Positions 24,791 to 34,647 of a stretch of DNA of 64,000 bases are shown one piece after another. The notes below the pieces were generated by a model. It was not told where the DNA came from. It searched no databases and worked only from the letters and a program-made list of their open reading frames with translations. The stretch spans positions 3,173,501 through 3,237,500 of the forward strand of contig NZ_AP022673.1 in assembly GCF_013374115.1 (NCBI RefSeq), read 5' to 3'. Source of the stretch: Sphingomonas sp. HMP9 (GTDB lineage Bacteria > Pseudomonadota > Alphaproteobacteria > Sphingomonadales > Sphingomonadaceae). The translations under genes were made by a program, and so were the position numbers. Positions within the stretch are counted from its first letter, which is position 1; the number at the start of each line of letters is the position of its first letter.

Positions 24791-26452
24791 CTAGTCGATC
24801 CGCGGCAGCGTCTCGAACTGGTGGTATGGCGGCGGTGAAGAGATCGTCCACTCCAGCGTCGTCGCACCGTCGCCCCAAGGATTGTCGCCCGCAGGCTTGC
24901 CCGCGATCATCGACCAGATCAGGTTGACGAAGAACACCACCATGCCCGCGGCCATGATCATGTAGCCGACCGAGGCGACCGTGTTCCAATGCTCATACTG
25001 CGGCGTATAGTCCGGGATGCGGCGCGGCATACCCTGGAGGCCGAGGAAATGCATCGGGAAGAACATGACGTTCACGCCGATGAAGAACACCCAGAAGTGC
25101 AGCTGGCCGAGGAACTCGTTGTACATCTTGCCCGACATCTTCGGGAACCAGTAATAGAAGCCCGCGAACAGCGAGAACACCGCACCCAGAGACAGAACGT
25201 AGTGGAAATGCGCCACCACGTAGTACGTGTCCTGCATGTAGTCGTCGATGCCGCCATTGGCGAGCACCACGCCGGTCACGCCGCCGACGGTGAACATGAA
25301 GATGAACCCGATCGACCACACCATCGGCGTCTTGAAGGTCAGCGAGCCGCCCCACATCGTCGCGATCCACGAGAAGATCTTGATGCCGGTCGGCACCGCG
25401 ATGACCATCGTCGCCGCGGTGAAGTACATCTTGGTGTTCACGCTGAGACCGGTGGTGAACATGTGGTGCGCCCACACGACGAACCCGACCACGCCGATCG
25501 CGACCATCGCATAGGCCATGCCGAGATAGCCGAAGACGGGCTTGCGGCTGAACGTCGAGATGATCTGGCTGACGATGCCGAAGCCCGGCAGGATCATGAT
25601 GTAGACTTCGGGATGGCCGAAGAACCAGAACAGATGCTGGTACAGGACGGGGTCGCCGCCGCCTGCCGGATCGAAGAAGGTCGTGCCGAAGTTGCGATCG
25701 GTGAGCAGCATCGTGATCGCGGCCGCAAGGACCGGGAGCGCCAGCAGCAGCAGGAACGCGGTGACCAGCATCGACCACACGAACAGCGGCATCTTGTGCA
25801 GCGTCATGCCCGGCGCGCGCATGTTGAAGATCGTCGTGATGAAGTTGATCGCGCCGAGGATCGACGACGCGCCGGCCAGATGCAGCGCGAGGATCGCCAT
25901 GTCGGTCGACGGCCCGGGCTCGCCATAGGTCGAGAGCGGGGCGTAGAGCGTCCAGCCGTTACCCGCACCACCAAAGAACGGCGAGGCGAGGAGCAGCGTG
26001 AAGGCGGGGATCAGCAGCCAGAACGACACGTTGTTCATGCGCGGGAACGCCATGTCGGGCGCGCCGATCATGATCGGCACGAACCAGTTGCCGAAGCCAC
26101 CGACCATCGCCGGCATGACCATGAAGAACACCATGATCAGGCCGTGCGCGGTAATGAGCACGTTCCAGAGATGGAGCGATTCGTCGAGGCTGGCAGGGCC
26201 GCCGTGGAGCATGCTCGCCCAGCCCTGGAGATACTGAATACCGGGATGCGCGAGCTCGGCGCGCATGAGGCCCGAGACCGAGCCGCCGATGATCCCCGCG
26301 ACGATCGCGAAGATCAGGTACAGCGTGCCGATATCCTTGTGGTTGGTCGACATGAACCAACGCGCGAAGAACCCCGGCTTGTGATCGGTATCGTGATGGT
26401 CGTGCGCTTCGTGCGAAACGAACGCCGACGGATTGAGAGCGGTGTCGGTCAT
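24791..26452 (-). CDS. ctaD: cytochrome c oxidase subunit I
   Basis: Catalytic subunit carrying heme a and the heme a3-CuB centre. The 553-residue protein has the expected twelve hydrophobic helices. The CuB/heme ligand region is readable: [17 protein letters not shown] (HPEVY), WAHHMFTTG, and [13 protein letters not shown] with the two heme histidines. The K/D channel region [22 protein letters not shown] is typical. It begins one base after the ctaC stop. A minus-strand terminator lies about 130 bases downstream. Confidence 0.98.
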   Translation of the reverse strand: MTDTALNPSAFVSHEAHDHHDTDHKPGFFARWFMSTNHKDIGTLYLIFAIVAGIIGGSVSGLMRAELAHPGIQYLQGWASMLHGGPASLDESLHLWNVLITAHGLIMVFFMVMPAMVGGFGNWFVPIMIGAPDMAFPRMNNVSFWLLIPAFTLLLASPFFGGAGNGWTLYAPLSTYGEPGPSTDMAILALHLAGASSILGAINFITTIFNMRAPGMTLHKMPLFVWSMLVTAFLLLLALPVLAAAITMLLTDRNFGTTFFDPAGGGDPVLYQHLFWFFGHPEVYIMILPGFGIVSQIISTFSRKPVFGYLGMAYAMVAIGVVGFVVWAHHMFTTGLSVNTKMYFTAATMVIAVPTGIKIFSWIATMWGGSLTFKTPMVWSIGFIFMFTVGGVTGVVLANGGIDDYMQDTYYVVAHFHYVLSLGAVFSLFAGFYYWFPKMSGKMYNEFLGQLHFWVFFIGVNVMFFPMHFLGLQGMPRRIPDYTPQYEHWNTVASVGYMIMAAGMVVFFVNLIWSMIAGKPAGDNPWGDGATTLEWTISSPPPYHQFETLPRID

Positions 26453-26453
26453 C

Positions 26454-27620
26454 TTACAGTCCCGCGTTGCCGGCGCCGGCCGGGTTTGATGTAGCGCCCT
26501 GCGTCGTGGCAGGAGCGGCAGTCGTCACGTTCTCGACCGGGCCGGTGGCGTTGGCGGTTTCCGCCGCCTCCTCGACCTTCGCCGCGGAGCCATCGGCGCC
26601 GGGCTGCGGGATCACCTTGTCGGAGGCCTTGCCGGGTGTCGGCATCGTGCCGCCCTTGGCCTTGACCCACGCGGCGTATTGCGCAGGCGGAACGGCCTCG
26701 ACCGCGATCGGCATATAGCCGTGGCGCGCGCCGCACAGTTCCGAACACTGGCCGAAATACAGGCCGGGCTTGTCGATGGTAAAGCTCGTCTCGTTCAGGC
26801 GGCCGGGGATCGCGTCGAGCTTGATCCAGAATGCGGGGACCGCCCAGCTGTGGATCACGTCGTTCGACGTCGTGATCAGGCGGATCGGTACGCCGACGGG
26901 GAGGACGATGCGGTTGTCGGTGGCGAGCAGCTTGGGGCCGTCCGCGTCGGTACGGCCACGCTCGCCGGCGTCGACGTCAGCCTTTTCCTTCAGCATGTTG
27001 GCGGTGATCTCGAAGCCGCCATTGTCCGGATACTGGTAGGTCCAATACCATTGGTTGCCGATCGCCTTGAGCGTGACGGCACCCGACGGCGCCGGCTTGA
27101 ACTGTGCCTGGAGCAACCCGATCGAGGGGACTGCGATCAGGACGAGGATCACGACCGGCGCGAGCGTCCAGAGGATCTCGATCGCGGTGTTGTGGCTGGT
27201 CTTCGACGCGACAGGATTGCGCGCGCGGCGATAGCGGAACGACACCCAGAACAGCAGCGCGAGCACGAACAGAGAGATGATCGTGATCGTCGGCACCAGG
27301 ATCGAATTGTGCATCCAGTGCGCGAACTGGCCGTTCTTGGTGACCTGAGGCTGGAGGCCGAACAGGCCGTCGGTCGGCTGGCCGATCATCGGCTGGGCCG
27401 TCATCGCGGGGGCACCGTCCATCGCGAGTTCGGGGCTGGACGGGTTGGCGGTCGGCGTCGCGGCCGACGTGGTCGGCGCGGTGTTGGACACGCCGCCCGG
27501 CGCTGCAGCAGCCTGCGGTGCCGCTGCCGCCGGCTGAGCCGCCTGCCCGGCGACACCACCGAGACTCGCCAGTGCGAGCCCCGCTGCCATCGCAAATCCT
27601 CTCATCCCCATCTTGCGCAT
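26454..27620 (-). CDS. ctaC: cytochrome c oxidase subunit II
   Basis: Carries the CuA centre that accepts electrons from cytochrome c. The protein has a signal peptide, two membrane helices ([20 protein letters not shown] and [20 protein letters not shown]), and a periplasmic cupredoxin domain with [23 protein letters not shown] and the CuA ligands in [16 protein letters not shown]. At 388 residues it is longer than usual. An Ala/Pro/Thr-rich stretch of about 60 residues precedes the first helix, and a tail of about 60 Ala/Thr/Asn-rich residues follows the conserved end ([10 protein letters not shown]). Confidence 0.96.
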   Translation of the reverse strand: MRKMGMRGFAMAAGLALASLGGVAGQAAQPAAAAPQAAAAPGGVSNTAPTTSAATPTANPSSPELAMDGAPAMTAQPMIGQPTDGLFGLQPQVTKNGQFAHWMHNSILVPTITIISLFVLALLFWVSFRYRRARNPVASKTSHNTAIEILWTLAPVVILVLIAVPSIGLLQAQFKPAPSGAVTLKAIGNQWYWTYQYPDNGGFEITANMLKEKADVDAGERGRTDADGPKLLATDNRIVLPVGVPIRLITTSNDVIHSWAVPAFWIKLDAIPGRLNETSFTIDKPGLYFGQCSELCGARHGYMPIAVEAVPPAQYAAWVKAKGGTMPTPGKASDKVIPQPGADGSAAKVEEAAETANATGPVENVTTAAPATTQGATSNPAGAGNAGL

Positions 27621-27767
27621 CGTTATTCTTGACCCCGGTTTATAGCGAACCCGATATCACGGACGCGCGGATGTCTGTTTATAATTTGTTCGGGGCTATA
27701 CGCGGCGGGGGGGGATGCCTCAAGCCTTGTCTGGCGCTGGACCTTGAAGCGTCCGCACTAACCGCGC

Positions 27768-27848
27768 GTCATCCTGACGAAAGTCAGGATCCAGGGTAGC
27801 GAACGGCGACTTACATGGCTCTGGATCCTGACTTTCGTCAGGATGACT
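27768..27848. repeat. family B palindromic element, copy 3
   Basis: Arms GTCATCCTGACGAAAGTCAG and TGACTTTCGTCAGGATGAC are a near-perfect match to the family consensus, core GATCCAGGGTAGC...GCTCTGGATCC. It occupies the 319-base gap between the divergent ctaC and pyrE; the remainder of that gap should hold the two promoters, but I could not fix their boxes. Confidence 0.88.
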
Positions 27849-27939
27849 GAGGGAGATGTATTAAGGTGCCGGTAGTCGTTGCGCGGCCATTCCCGCGCTC
27901 GTATCAGCGCGGCATATCCTTTTGGAGCGATGACCCGCG

Positions 27940-28524
27940 ATGACCGAAGACGACGTGCTCGCCGAATTCCGCGCTGCCGAAGCGTTGCTCGAAGGGCATT
28001 TCATCCTGTCCTCGGGCCTGCGGAGTTCGCGCTACCTGCAATGCGCGCGGGTCTTGATGGACCCCGCGCGGGGGGCTCGGTTGTCGGAGGCGCTGGTGGC
28101 GTCGCTCCCGGCTGAGTTGCGCAACCAGATCGACGTGGTGGTGTCGCCGGCGATGGGCGGCGTGATCGCGGGACACGAGATGGCGCGCGCGCTCGGCGTC
28201 GAGGCGATGTTCCTCGAGCGGCCCGACGGCGTGTTCGAACTGCGCCGCGGGTTCCGTCTGGCGCCGGGCCAGCGGGTCCTGATGATGGAGGACGTGGTCA
28301 CCACCGGGCTGTCGTCGCGCGAGGCGATCGCGGCGATCGGACGCGCGGGGGGCGTGACGGTTGCGGCGGCGGCTTTGGTCGATCGCTCGAACGGGACGGC
28401 GGACCTGGGCGTGCCGTTCTTCCCGCTGATCCGGCTCGACGTTCCGACCTATGCGGCGGACGCGCTGCCGCCCGAACTCGCGGCGATCCCGGCGATCAAG
28501 CCTGGCAGCAGGGCGGCGGCATGA
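27940..28524 (+). CDS. pyrE: orotate phosphoribosyltransferase
   Basis: Adds PRPP-derived ribose phosphate to orotate in pyrimidine synthesis. The 194-residue protein has the PRPP-binding motif [16 protein letters not shown] and the upstream [20 protein letters not shown]. The ATG is the second of two nearby ATGs (ATGACCCGCGATGACC); the chosen one starts at [10 protein letters not shown], the usual opening. It overlaps pdxJ by four bases. Confidence 0.95.
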   Translation: MTEDDVLAEFRAAEALLEGHFILSSGLRSSRYLQCARVLMDPARGARLSEALVASLPAELRNQIDVVVSPAMGGVIAGHEMARALGVEAMFLERPDGVFELRRGFRLAPGQRVLMMEDVVTTGLSSREAIAAIGRAGGVTVAAAALVDRSNGTADLGVPFFPLIRLDVPTYAADALPPELAAIPAIKPGSRAAA

Positions 28525-29261
28525 GCCCCCCCGGCAGCGAGCATCTGCGCCTCGGCGTCAACATCGATCACGTCGCGACCGTGCGCAATGCGCGCGGGGC
28601 GGGGTATCCGGATCCGGTTCGTGCCGCCCTGGTTGCGGCGGCGGCGGGGGCGGACGGCATCACCGCGCATCTGCGCGAGGATCGCCGGCACATTACCGAC
28701 GACGACATCGCACGGCTGTCGGCCGAGCTGACGATCCCGCTCAACCTGGAGATGGCGGCGACCGACGAGATGCTCGGCATCGCGCTGCGTCACAAGCCGC
28801 ACGCGGCATGCATCGTGCCGGAGAAGCGCGAGGAACTGACCACCGAGGGCGGGCTCGACGTCGCCGGGCATTACGACCGGATGGCGCGGCTGGTCGACAC
28901 GCTGGGCGGGGCGGGGATCCACGTGTCGCTGTTCATCGAGCCCGACGCGCGCCAGATCGAGGCGGCGGTGCGGCTCAAGGTGCCGGTGATCGAATTGCAC
29001 ACGGGGCTGTATGCGGAACTGTCGGGCGAGGCGCAGACGGTCGAACTGCGGCGGCTGACCGATGCGGCGGCGCTCGCGGCGAAGAACGGCATCGAGGTGC
29101 ATGCGGGTCACGGCCTGACCTACGACAACGTCGCGCCGATCGCGGCGATCCGTCAGGTTCGCGAGCTGAACATCGGGCATTTCCTGGTGGGCGAGGCGCT
29201 GTTCGTCGGGCTTGGCGAGGCGGTGCGGCTGATGCGCGAGGCGATGGATGCGGCGCGGTAA
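28521..29261 (+). CDS. pdxJ: pyridoxine 5'-phosphate synthase
   Basis: Condenses 1-deoxyxylulose 5-phosphate with 3-amino-2-oxopropyl phosphate to make pyridoxine phosphate. The 246-residue TIM-barrel protein shows [16 protein letters not shown] near the N-terminus, [35 protein letters not shown] and [11 protein letters not shown]. Length is normal. PLP is used by several enzymes in the window (HemA, GlyA, ThrC). Confidence 0.97.
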   Translation: MSPPGSEHLRLGVNIDHVATVRNARGAGYPDPVRAALVAAAAGADGITAHLREDRRHITDDDIARLSAELTIPLNLEMAATDEMLGIALRHKPHAACIVPEKREELTTEGGLDVAGHYDRMARLVDTLGGAGIHVSLFIEPDARQIEAAVRLKVPVIELHTGLYAELSGEAQTVELRRLTDAAALAAKNGIEVHAGHGLTYDNVAPIAAIRQVRELNIGHFLVGEALFVGLGEAVRLMREAMDAAR

Positions 29262-29270
29262 ACAGCCCGT

Positions 29271-29354
29271 CCGTCATTCCAGCGAAAGCTGGGATATCAG
29301 GCCGCAGGGGGGCGCTCTATCACTGGGAGATCCCAGCTTTCGCTGGGATGACGG
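29271..29354. repeat. family E palindromic element, copy 1
   Basis: Arms CCGTCATTCCAGCGAAAGCT and AGCTTTCGCTGGGATGACGG with inner GGGATATC/GAGATCCC. The acpS frame opens just beyond it. Confidence 0.85.
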
Positions 29355-29384
29355 GTTTTGGGACGACGGGTTGGGGACTCGATC

Positions 29385-29810
29385 GTGATTATCGGGCTCG
29401 GCTCCGACCTGTGTAACATCGAGCGCATCCAGGCGTCGATCGAGCGGTTCGGCGAACGGTTCGAGACGCGCGTGTTCACCGATGCCGAGCGCGCGAAGGC
29501 GGCGCGGCGGCCGTTCACCAAGGCGGGGACGCTCGCCAAGCGGTTCGCGGCGAAGGAGGCGTTTTCGAAGGCGGTCGGGACCGGGTTTCGCGCGGGCGTG
29601 TTCATGCGCGATATCGGTGTGGTCAACGCGGCCAGCGGGGCGCCGACGCTGGCGTTGACCGGGGGCGCCAAAGCGAGGCTTGACGCGCTGACGCCCGAAG
29701 GCCACGCCGCACGCGTGCATCTGACGATGACGGATGATCACCCCTGGGCGCAGGCCTTTGTGATCATCGAAGCTATACCTCTGATATCTCACGTAGATAT
29801 GAATCGATGA
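29385..29810 (+). CDS. acpS: holo-[acyl-carrier-protein] synthase
   Basis: Transfers 4'-phosphopantetheine from CoA to acyl carrier protein. The 141-residue protein has the two family motifs: [15 protein letters not shown] at the N-terminus (metal-binding Asp) and [15 protein letters not shown] near residue 58 (Glu and Lys). The GTG start gives the standard opening; the frame upstream runs into the E-type repeat. Overlaps lepB by four bases (ATGA). Confidence 0.95.
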   Translation: MIIGLGSDLCNIERIQASIERFGERFETRVFTDAERAKAARRPFTKAGTLAKRFAAKEAFSKAVGTGFRAGVFMRDIGVVNAASGAPTLALTGGAKARLDALTPEGHAARVHLTMTDDHPWAQAFVIIEAIPLISHVDMNR

Positions 29811-30790
29811 AGGACGCGGCGTTGGACGGCAACGAGTTCCCAGACAAGCCCCTCGCGCAGCAGACGGCGACGGTCGACACCGTCGCTCCGACGGCCTCCG
29901 CACCGGACACACCCCGCCGCCGCGGCACCGACTGGTGGGGCGAGGTGAAGGGGATCTTCTGGCTGATCCTGGTCGTGCTCGGCTTCCACAGCTTCATCGC
30001 CAAGCCCTTCTACATCCCCAGCGAATCGATGCTGCCCGGCCTCAGGATCGGCGATCGGCTGGTGGTGACCAAGTTCGCCTATGGCTGGTCGTTCGTGTCG
30101 CCGACGATCCCGAACCCGGTCGCGATCTTCAAGGGCGTCGTGCTGCGCCAGCAGGAAGACAGCTGGAGCGTGTCGCTGCCGTTCATGCATGGCCGCCTGT
30201 TCGGATCGCTGCCGACGCGCGGCGACGTGGTGATCGTGACGCCGCCGGGGACGCATAACGACTATATCAAGCGCGTCATCGGGCTGCCCGGCGACAAGCT
30301 CGCCGTGCGCGGCGGAATCGTGTTCCTGAACGGCGTCGCGGTGAAGCGCGGCCCGCTTCACGACACGCTGATCCCGGTCGACACGAACAGCCCGTGCAGC
30401 GAGATCGACTATCCCGGTGCGCGCGAGACGTTGCCGGATGGCCGCCAGATGTGCCGCCTGCCGACTTATACCGAGACGCTGCCCAACGGCCGTCGCTACG
30501 AGACGATCGATCTCGAGTCCGACAGCCAGGGCGACAATTTCGCGGAGGTCACGATCCCCGCGAACCACGTCTTCCTGATGGGCGACAACCGCGATCGCTC
30601 CGCAGACAGCCGGTTCGCGTTGAGCCAGCTCGGGCTGGGTGGGCCGGTGCCGTACGAGAATCTTGGCGGCCGCGCGGAGTTCATCACCTTCAGCCTCGAT
30701 GGCGACGCGACCTTCAACCCGCTGACCTGGTGGGGATCGCTGCGTTCGGATCGTGCCGGCACGTCGCTGCATCCCGCCAAGGCGAGCTGA
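29807..30790 (+). CDS. lepB: signal peptidase I
   Basis: Membrane serine protease that removes secretion signal peptides. The 327-residue protein has a Thr/Pro-rich cytoplasmic lead of about 45 residues, one membrane anchor ([15 protein letters not shown]), the catalytic Ser74 in [10 protein letters not shown], the general base Lys155 in [12 protein letters not shown], and box [13 protein letters not shown]. The acpS-lepB linkage is common in alphaproteobacteria. The periplasmic domain is large, as in other sphingomonads. Confidence 0.96.
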   Translation: MKDAALDGNEFPDKPLAQQTATVDTVAPTASAPDTPRRRGTDWWGEVKGIFWLILVVLGFHSFIAKPFYIPSESMLPGLRIGDRLVVTKFAYGWSFVSPTIPNPVAIFKGVVLRQQEDSWSVSLPFMHGRLFGSLPTRGDVVIVTPPGTHNDYIKRVIGLPGDKLAVRGGIVFLNGVAVKRGPLHDTLIPVDTNSPCSEIDYPGARETLPDGRQMCRLPTYTETLPNGRRYETIDLESDSQGDNFAEVTIPANHVFLMGDNRDRSADSRFALSQLGLGGPVPYENLGGRAEFITFSLDGDATFNPLTWWGSLRSDRAGTSLHPAKAS

Positions 30791-30791
30791 G

Positions 30792-31853
30792 ATGGCCGAG
30801 ACCAACACCGTCGACGAGCTGAGCCCGGTCGAGATGCGCGATCCGTTCCTGCGCAAGGAACTGAAGCGCGCGATAATCTGGCTCGGGCTCGCCTGTGTGA
30901 TCGCGTTGCTGATCGTGCTGGTCCAGCCGTTGCTGATCATCTTTGCCGGCGTCGTGTTCGCGGCCTTGCTCGATGGCGGCGTGCGGCTGCTCGGGCGGGT
31001 GTTGCCGATCGGGCGCGGCTGGCGGTTGCTGATCGTCGTGCTGCTGACGTTCGCCTTCCTGGTGGGGACGTTCGTCCTGACCGGCGTGCAGGTGACCGAA
31101 CAGGTCATGCAGCTGCGCTCGACGCTGGAATCGCAGGCCAACCGCTTCACCGGCTATCTGACGTCGCAGGGGCTGATGCCGGGCGCGTCGGACGTCAACG
31201 GCATCGCCAAGCAGGCGCTCGGGTCGGTGGGGCGCGTGACGTCGTGGGTCGGCAGCGCGATCGGTGCGATCACGAGCATGTTCATGATCCTGATCCTCGG
31301 GCTGTTCATCGCAATGGATCCGGGCACCTATTCGCGCGGGCTCCAGTGGATGGTGCCGGTCGACCTGCGGCCCGAGTTCGCCAGGACGCTGGTCAAGATG
31401 GGCGCGACGTTGCGCAAGCTGCTCGCGGGACGCCTGCTGGGCATGGCGGTCGAGGGTGTCGCGAGCGGCATCGCGCTGGCAATCGGCGGCGTGCCGATGG
31501 CGATGCTGCTCGGCATCATCGCGGGCATACTGGCGTTCATTCCGAACGTCGGCGCGATCGTGACGGGCGTGCTGATGGTCGCGGTCGGCTTCAGCGCGGG
31601 CGTCGACACGGGCTATTGGGCGATCGGCACGTACCTCGTGGTGCAGACGATCGACGGCTATGTGATCGTGCCGATGGTGGCCAAGCGGACGGTCGACCTG
31701 CCGCCGGCGTTGACGCTGGGCGCGCAGATCCTGGCGAGCGCGCTGTTCGGGATTTTGGGGCTGGCGCTGGCTGACCCGATGACCGCGATGATCAAGACCG
31801 CGCTGGAGCGCCGATCGGAGCGGGAAGAAGAGAAGGTGGAGGCTGAGGCCTGA
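30792..31853 (+). CDS. AI-2E family transporter
   Basis: A 353-residue polytopic membrane protein of the PerM/YdiK/TqsA type. About eight helices are visible: an N-terminal pair (WLGLACVIALLIVLVQPLLII, AGVVFAALLDGGVRLL), a central loop region, and the C-terminal set with GVPMAMLLGIIAGILAFIPN and the signature FIPNVGAIVTG. Members export autoinducer-2 or act as sodium/proton antiporters; which applies here is unknown. The ATG lies one base after the lepB stop. Confidence 0.88.
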   Translation: MAETNTVDELSPVEMRDPFLRKELKRAIIWLGLACVIALLIVLVQPLLIIFAGVVFAALLDGGVRLLGRVLPIGRGWRLLIVVLLTFAFLVGTFVLTGVQVTEQVMQLRSTLESQANRFTGYLTSQGLMPGASDVNGIAKQALGSVGRVTSWVGSAIGAITSMFMILILGLFIAMDPGTYSRGLQWMVPVDLRPEFARTLVKMGATLRKLLAGRLLGMAVEGVASGIALAIGGVPMAMLLGIIAGILAFIPNVGAIVTGVLMVAVGFSAGVDTGYWAIGTYLVVQTIDGYVIVPMVAKRTVDLPPALTLGAQILASALFGILGLALADPMTAMIKTALERRSEREEEKVEAEA

Positions 31854-31902
31854 CTCGATCTAGCGATCTCCTCGCATCCAGTCCGGTTCAAGCCCACCCA
31901 CT

Positions 31903-31928
31903 GTCATCCCCGCGGACGCCGGGATGAC
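31903..31928. repeat. single palindrome GTCATCCC...GGGATGAC (half-element)
   Basis: A lone hairpin GTCATCCCCGCGGACGCCGGGATGAC, related to the outer arms of families E and G but without a partner. It lies between the convergent transporter and glycosyltransferase genes. Confidence 0.65.
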
Positions 31929-31950
31929 GGAACGGGGGGGCGGTAGGGCG

Positions 31951-33015
31951 CTAGCGCTTTACCAGTTCGTCGAAGAGCGCGAGATAGCGCGCGGCTGAGT
32001 CCGCACCCGGTTGCGGGACTAGGTCTGGTCGCTGCGTGCTTGGACCGAGCCAGGCGTCCAGCGCAGCAACCAGCGCCGCCGCATCGTCTCGTGCGACGAC
32101 CGTGCCGCGATCTGCGCGGTCGATGATTTCCGCCACCGCCGTGCTGGAGTCGGTCGAAATCACCGGCGTCCCGACCGACAGCGCCTCGCGCAACACGCCG
32201 GGAACGCCTTCATAGTCCGAGGTCAGCACGACGACCTGCGCGCGGGCCATGATCGGCAGCGGGTCGGTGCTGTGGCCGAACAGGCGAACCCGGTCCCCCA
32301 AGCCCAGCGCGCGAATCTGCGCCTCGATCGCGCCGCGCATCCCCCCTTCGCCTAGGATGACCAGCGGTATCGTCCGGTCCGCCAGCAACGGCAGCGCGGC
32401 GATCAGCCGGTCCCAGCGCTTCTGCGGTTCGAGCCGGCCTACGCCGAGAACGTAGCGCGGCGGCAGATCGGGCAGCGCGGCAGGGATCGGCACCGCCGGC
32501 GGGTTCGGGATGACGCTGGTCCGCCCGACCATGTGCGTCGCGCGCGCGGCTTCTTCGGCCGTGGCCGGGGTCATCGCGACGAGGTGGTCGAGGAAGCGTC
32601 CGTGGCCTGCGAGCCAGAGCTGGTGCGCGGCGTGCATCGCCCGCCCGTGATCGGCACGCGCGGGCGCGTTGGACATCTTGGCGACGATCGGCGGGCAATG
32701 CCGCCCGAGCCGCAGCCGGGTCCAGGCGGCGATCCCGGTATAGAAATTGCCGGGGCAGAAGATCATGTCGGGCGCGAGACGCCGCACGACACCCGGCAGC
32801 GCAAGCAACCGCGAGGGCGCAACGATTTCCAGCCCGTCCGGGAGTTCGGCCGCCAGGGGCCCGTCGATGCTTTCGATCGCCAGCGTCACGCGGCGCCCTG
32901 CCGCCAGCCAGCCGCGCGCGAGGCGCAGTTGCGCGCGCTCGACGCCGCCACCGCGCAGATCCTCCGCATAGGTCATGATGTGCCGTGCGGTCGGCGGTCC
33001 GATCAGGGCTGACAT
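31951..33015 (-). CDS. GT4-family glycosyltransferase
   Basis: A 354-residue GT-B fold enzyme. The C-terminal nucleotide-sugar half is clear: GVGRLEPQKRWDRLIAALPL, LVILGEGGMRGAIEAQI, and the EX7E-containing SDYEGVPGVLREALSVGTPV. The N-terminal half has RGGGVERAQLRLARGWLAAG, typical of acceptor domains. The sugar and acceptor are unknown. It is divergent from the polytopic protein at 33163 and belongs to a local cluster of three glycosyltransferases. Confidence 0.88.
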   Translation of the reverse strand: MSALIGPPTARHIMTYAEDLRGGGVERAQLRLARGWLAAGRRVTLAIESIDGPLAAELPDGLEIVAPSRLLALPGVVRRLAPDMIFCPGNFYTGIAAWTRLRLGRHCPPIVAKMSNAPARADHGRAMHAAHQLWLAGHGRFLDHLVAMTPATAEEAARATHMVGRTSVIPNPPAVPIPAALPDLPPRYVLGVGRLEPQKRWDRLIAALPLLADRTIPLVILGEGGMRGAIEAQIRALGLGDRVRLFGHSTDPLPIMARAQVVVLTSDYEGVPGVLREALSVGTPVISTDSSTAVAEIIDRADRGTVVARDDAAALVAALDAWLGPSTQRPDLVPQPGADSAARYLALFDELVKR

Positions 33016-33162
33016 ATCGCGGTCATCATAATGCGCGATGGATAAAGCGGAGATCGCGACCGATTGAAACCGACATTGCGTGCACCTGTGTTGCCGGACG
33101 GCTATTACACCGGACGGCCAGCGTCAAAACGGCTTTGAGGGCAATGGCTTGAGGAACGACGA

Positions 33163-34098
33163 GTGAGTACGCGCATGGCGAAGACGAGCGAGCCCGAGGG
33201 CTATGCGGATATCGCGCGCGCCGGGCTCGAGCCGCTCAAGACGCTGGGCAACCGCTGGCCCGCGATCATCGGCGCGGTACTGACGGTGGCGATGATCGTC
33301 GGGCTGGGCCGCGAGCTGCTGGGGCATGGCCTTGCCGGGCTGTCGCGCTCGGTCCCGCAGGATCCGCGTTTCTATCTGTGCTTCGGGTTGCTCTACATGT
33401 CGCCGCCGACCGGCGACTATGTGATCTTTCGCCGGTTGTGGGGCATTCCGCTTGGCGGCCTCGTCGCGCTGATCAAGAAGCGTATCGCGAACGAGGTCGT
33501 GTTCGGTTATTCGGGCGACGCGTATTTCTATGCCTGGGCGCGGGCCAAGGCGCGGATGGTGGCGTCGCCGTTCGGCGCGGTGAAGGACGTCACGATCCTG
33601 TCCGCGATCGCGGGGAACGCGATCACGCTGCTGCTGGTGGCGATCGCGTTGCCGCTCGGCCGGCATCTGCTGACGCATGACCAGTTCCGGACGGTGCTCG
33701 GATCGGCGGCGGTGACGCTGGCGATCTCGCTGCCGTTCCTGATCTTCTCGCGCCGCGTGTTCTCGCTGCCGCGCGCCAAGCTGTGGTGGGTGTTCGGGAT
33801 CCACTGCATCCGGCTGCTGTGCGGATCGGTGCTGATCGCGTTCGCGTGGCATTTCGCGCTGCCGGGCGTGCCGGTGGGCATGTGGCTGTTCCTCGCCGCC
33901 GGGCGGCTGCTCGTGTCGCGGCTGCCGCTGGTGCCGAACAAGGACCTGCTGTTCGCCAACGCCGCGATCCTGCTGATCGGGCAGGATCAGGCCTTGTCGG
34001 AGCTCATCGCGTTCACCGCCGCGCTGACGTTGGTGGTGCATGTCGCGCTGATCATCCTGTTCGGCATCCATGCCGCGCTCACGCGGTTGCGCGCATGA
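33163..34098 (+). CDS. polytopic membrane protein of unknown function
   Basis: A 311-residue protein with about seven hydrophobic helices (for example AIIGAVLTVAMIVGLG, ILSAIAGNAITLLLVAIALPLG, VGMWLFLAAGRLLVSRL). The arrangement is reminiscent of the flippase-like YbhN/AglD group, but I see no decisive motif and do not assign it. The GTG start follows AGGAACGACGA. It overlaps the DUF2141 gene by four bases, and with the glycosyltransferases on both sides it may take part in making or moving an envelope glycan or glycolipid. Confidence 0.75.
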   Translation: MSTRMAKTSEPEGYADIARAGLEPLKTLGNRWPAIIGAVLTVAMIVGLGRELLGHGLAGLSRSVPQDPRFYLCFGLLYMSPPTGDYVIFRRLWGIPLGGLVALIKKRIANEVVFGYSGDAYFYAWARAKARMVASPFGAVKDVTILSAIAGNAITLLLVAIALPLGRHLLTHDQFRTVLGSAAVTLAISLPFLIFSRRVFSLPRAKLWWVFGIHCIRLLCGSVLIAFAWHFALPGVPVGMWLFLAAGRLLVSRLPLVPNKDLLFANAAILLIGQDQALSELIAFTAALTLVVHVALIILFGIHAALTRLRA

Positions 34099-34622
34099 TC
34101 CGCAGCTGTGTGGGGCTTGCCGCGATCGTCGGACTTGCGGGATCCGCCGGGGCGCAGGTGCTCGGCAGCGATGCGGCCGCGTGCCGGCCAGGAGCCGGAA
34201 CGGACGGCGGGCCGGCGATCGCGGTCGAGATCACCGGGCTGAAGGATCGCACCGGCGAACTGAAGCTCGAACTCTATCCCGGCAACGAAGCGGATTTCCT
34301 GAAGGGCGACCGCGTGCTGATCGCGGCGGGCAAGACGTTTCGCCGGGTGGTCGTACCGACACCCGCGACCGGGCCGATGACGATGTGCATCCGGGCACCA
34401 CAGCCGGGTCGCTACGCGCTGTTGCTGACGCATAATCGCGACGGGAAGAACAAGTTCAGTTTCTGGACCGACGGCGCCGGGTTTGCGAGCAACGTGAAGC
34501 TCGGTCGGTCGCGGCCGAAGGTGGAGCAGGCGCTGGTCGCGGTCGGCACGGGGGTGACGGCGGTGCGGATCACCGCGCAATATCTGCGCGGGCTCGGCTG
34601 GTTCGGGCCGGTCACGCCGTGA
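34095..34622 (+). CDS. exported DUF2141 protein
   Basis: A 175-residue protein with a clear signal peptide (SCVGLAAIVGLAGSAGAQ). The mature domain matches the DUF2141 pattern: AVEITGLKDRTGELKLELYP, then PGRYALLLTHNRDGKNKFSFWTDGAGF. It is probably a periplasmic beta-sandwich protein. Function unknown. It is translationally coupled to the polytopic protein upstream and lies 25 bases before a glycosyltransferase. Confidence 0.83.
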   Translation: MIRSCVGLAAIVGLAGSAGAQVLGSDAAACRPGAGTDGGPAIAVEITGLKDRTGELKLELYPGNEADFLKGDRVLIAAGKTFRRVVVPTPATGPMTMCIRAPQPGRYALLLTHNRDGKNKFSFWTDGAGFASNVKLGRSRPKVEQALVAVGTGVTAVRITAQYLRGLGWFGPVTP

Positions 34623-34647
34623 GGATCACCCGGGCGAGGATCGGCCG

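Noticed and set aside
24989..26494. A 501-codon rightward frame antisense to ctaD
   Set aside because: His/Glu/Asp/Arg-rich, no domain, on the opposite strand of an unambiguous oxidase subunit. Long antisense frames are expected at this G+C.
33783..34622. A 279-codon frame beginning inside the polytopic protein gene
   Set aside because: Only the last 175 codons, from the ATG at 34095, encode the DUF2141 protein with a signal peptide; the earlier part is the wrong frame of the upstream gene.
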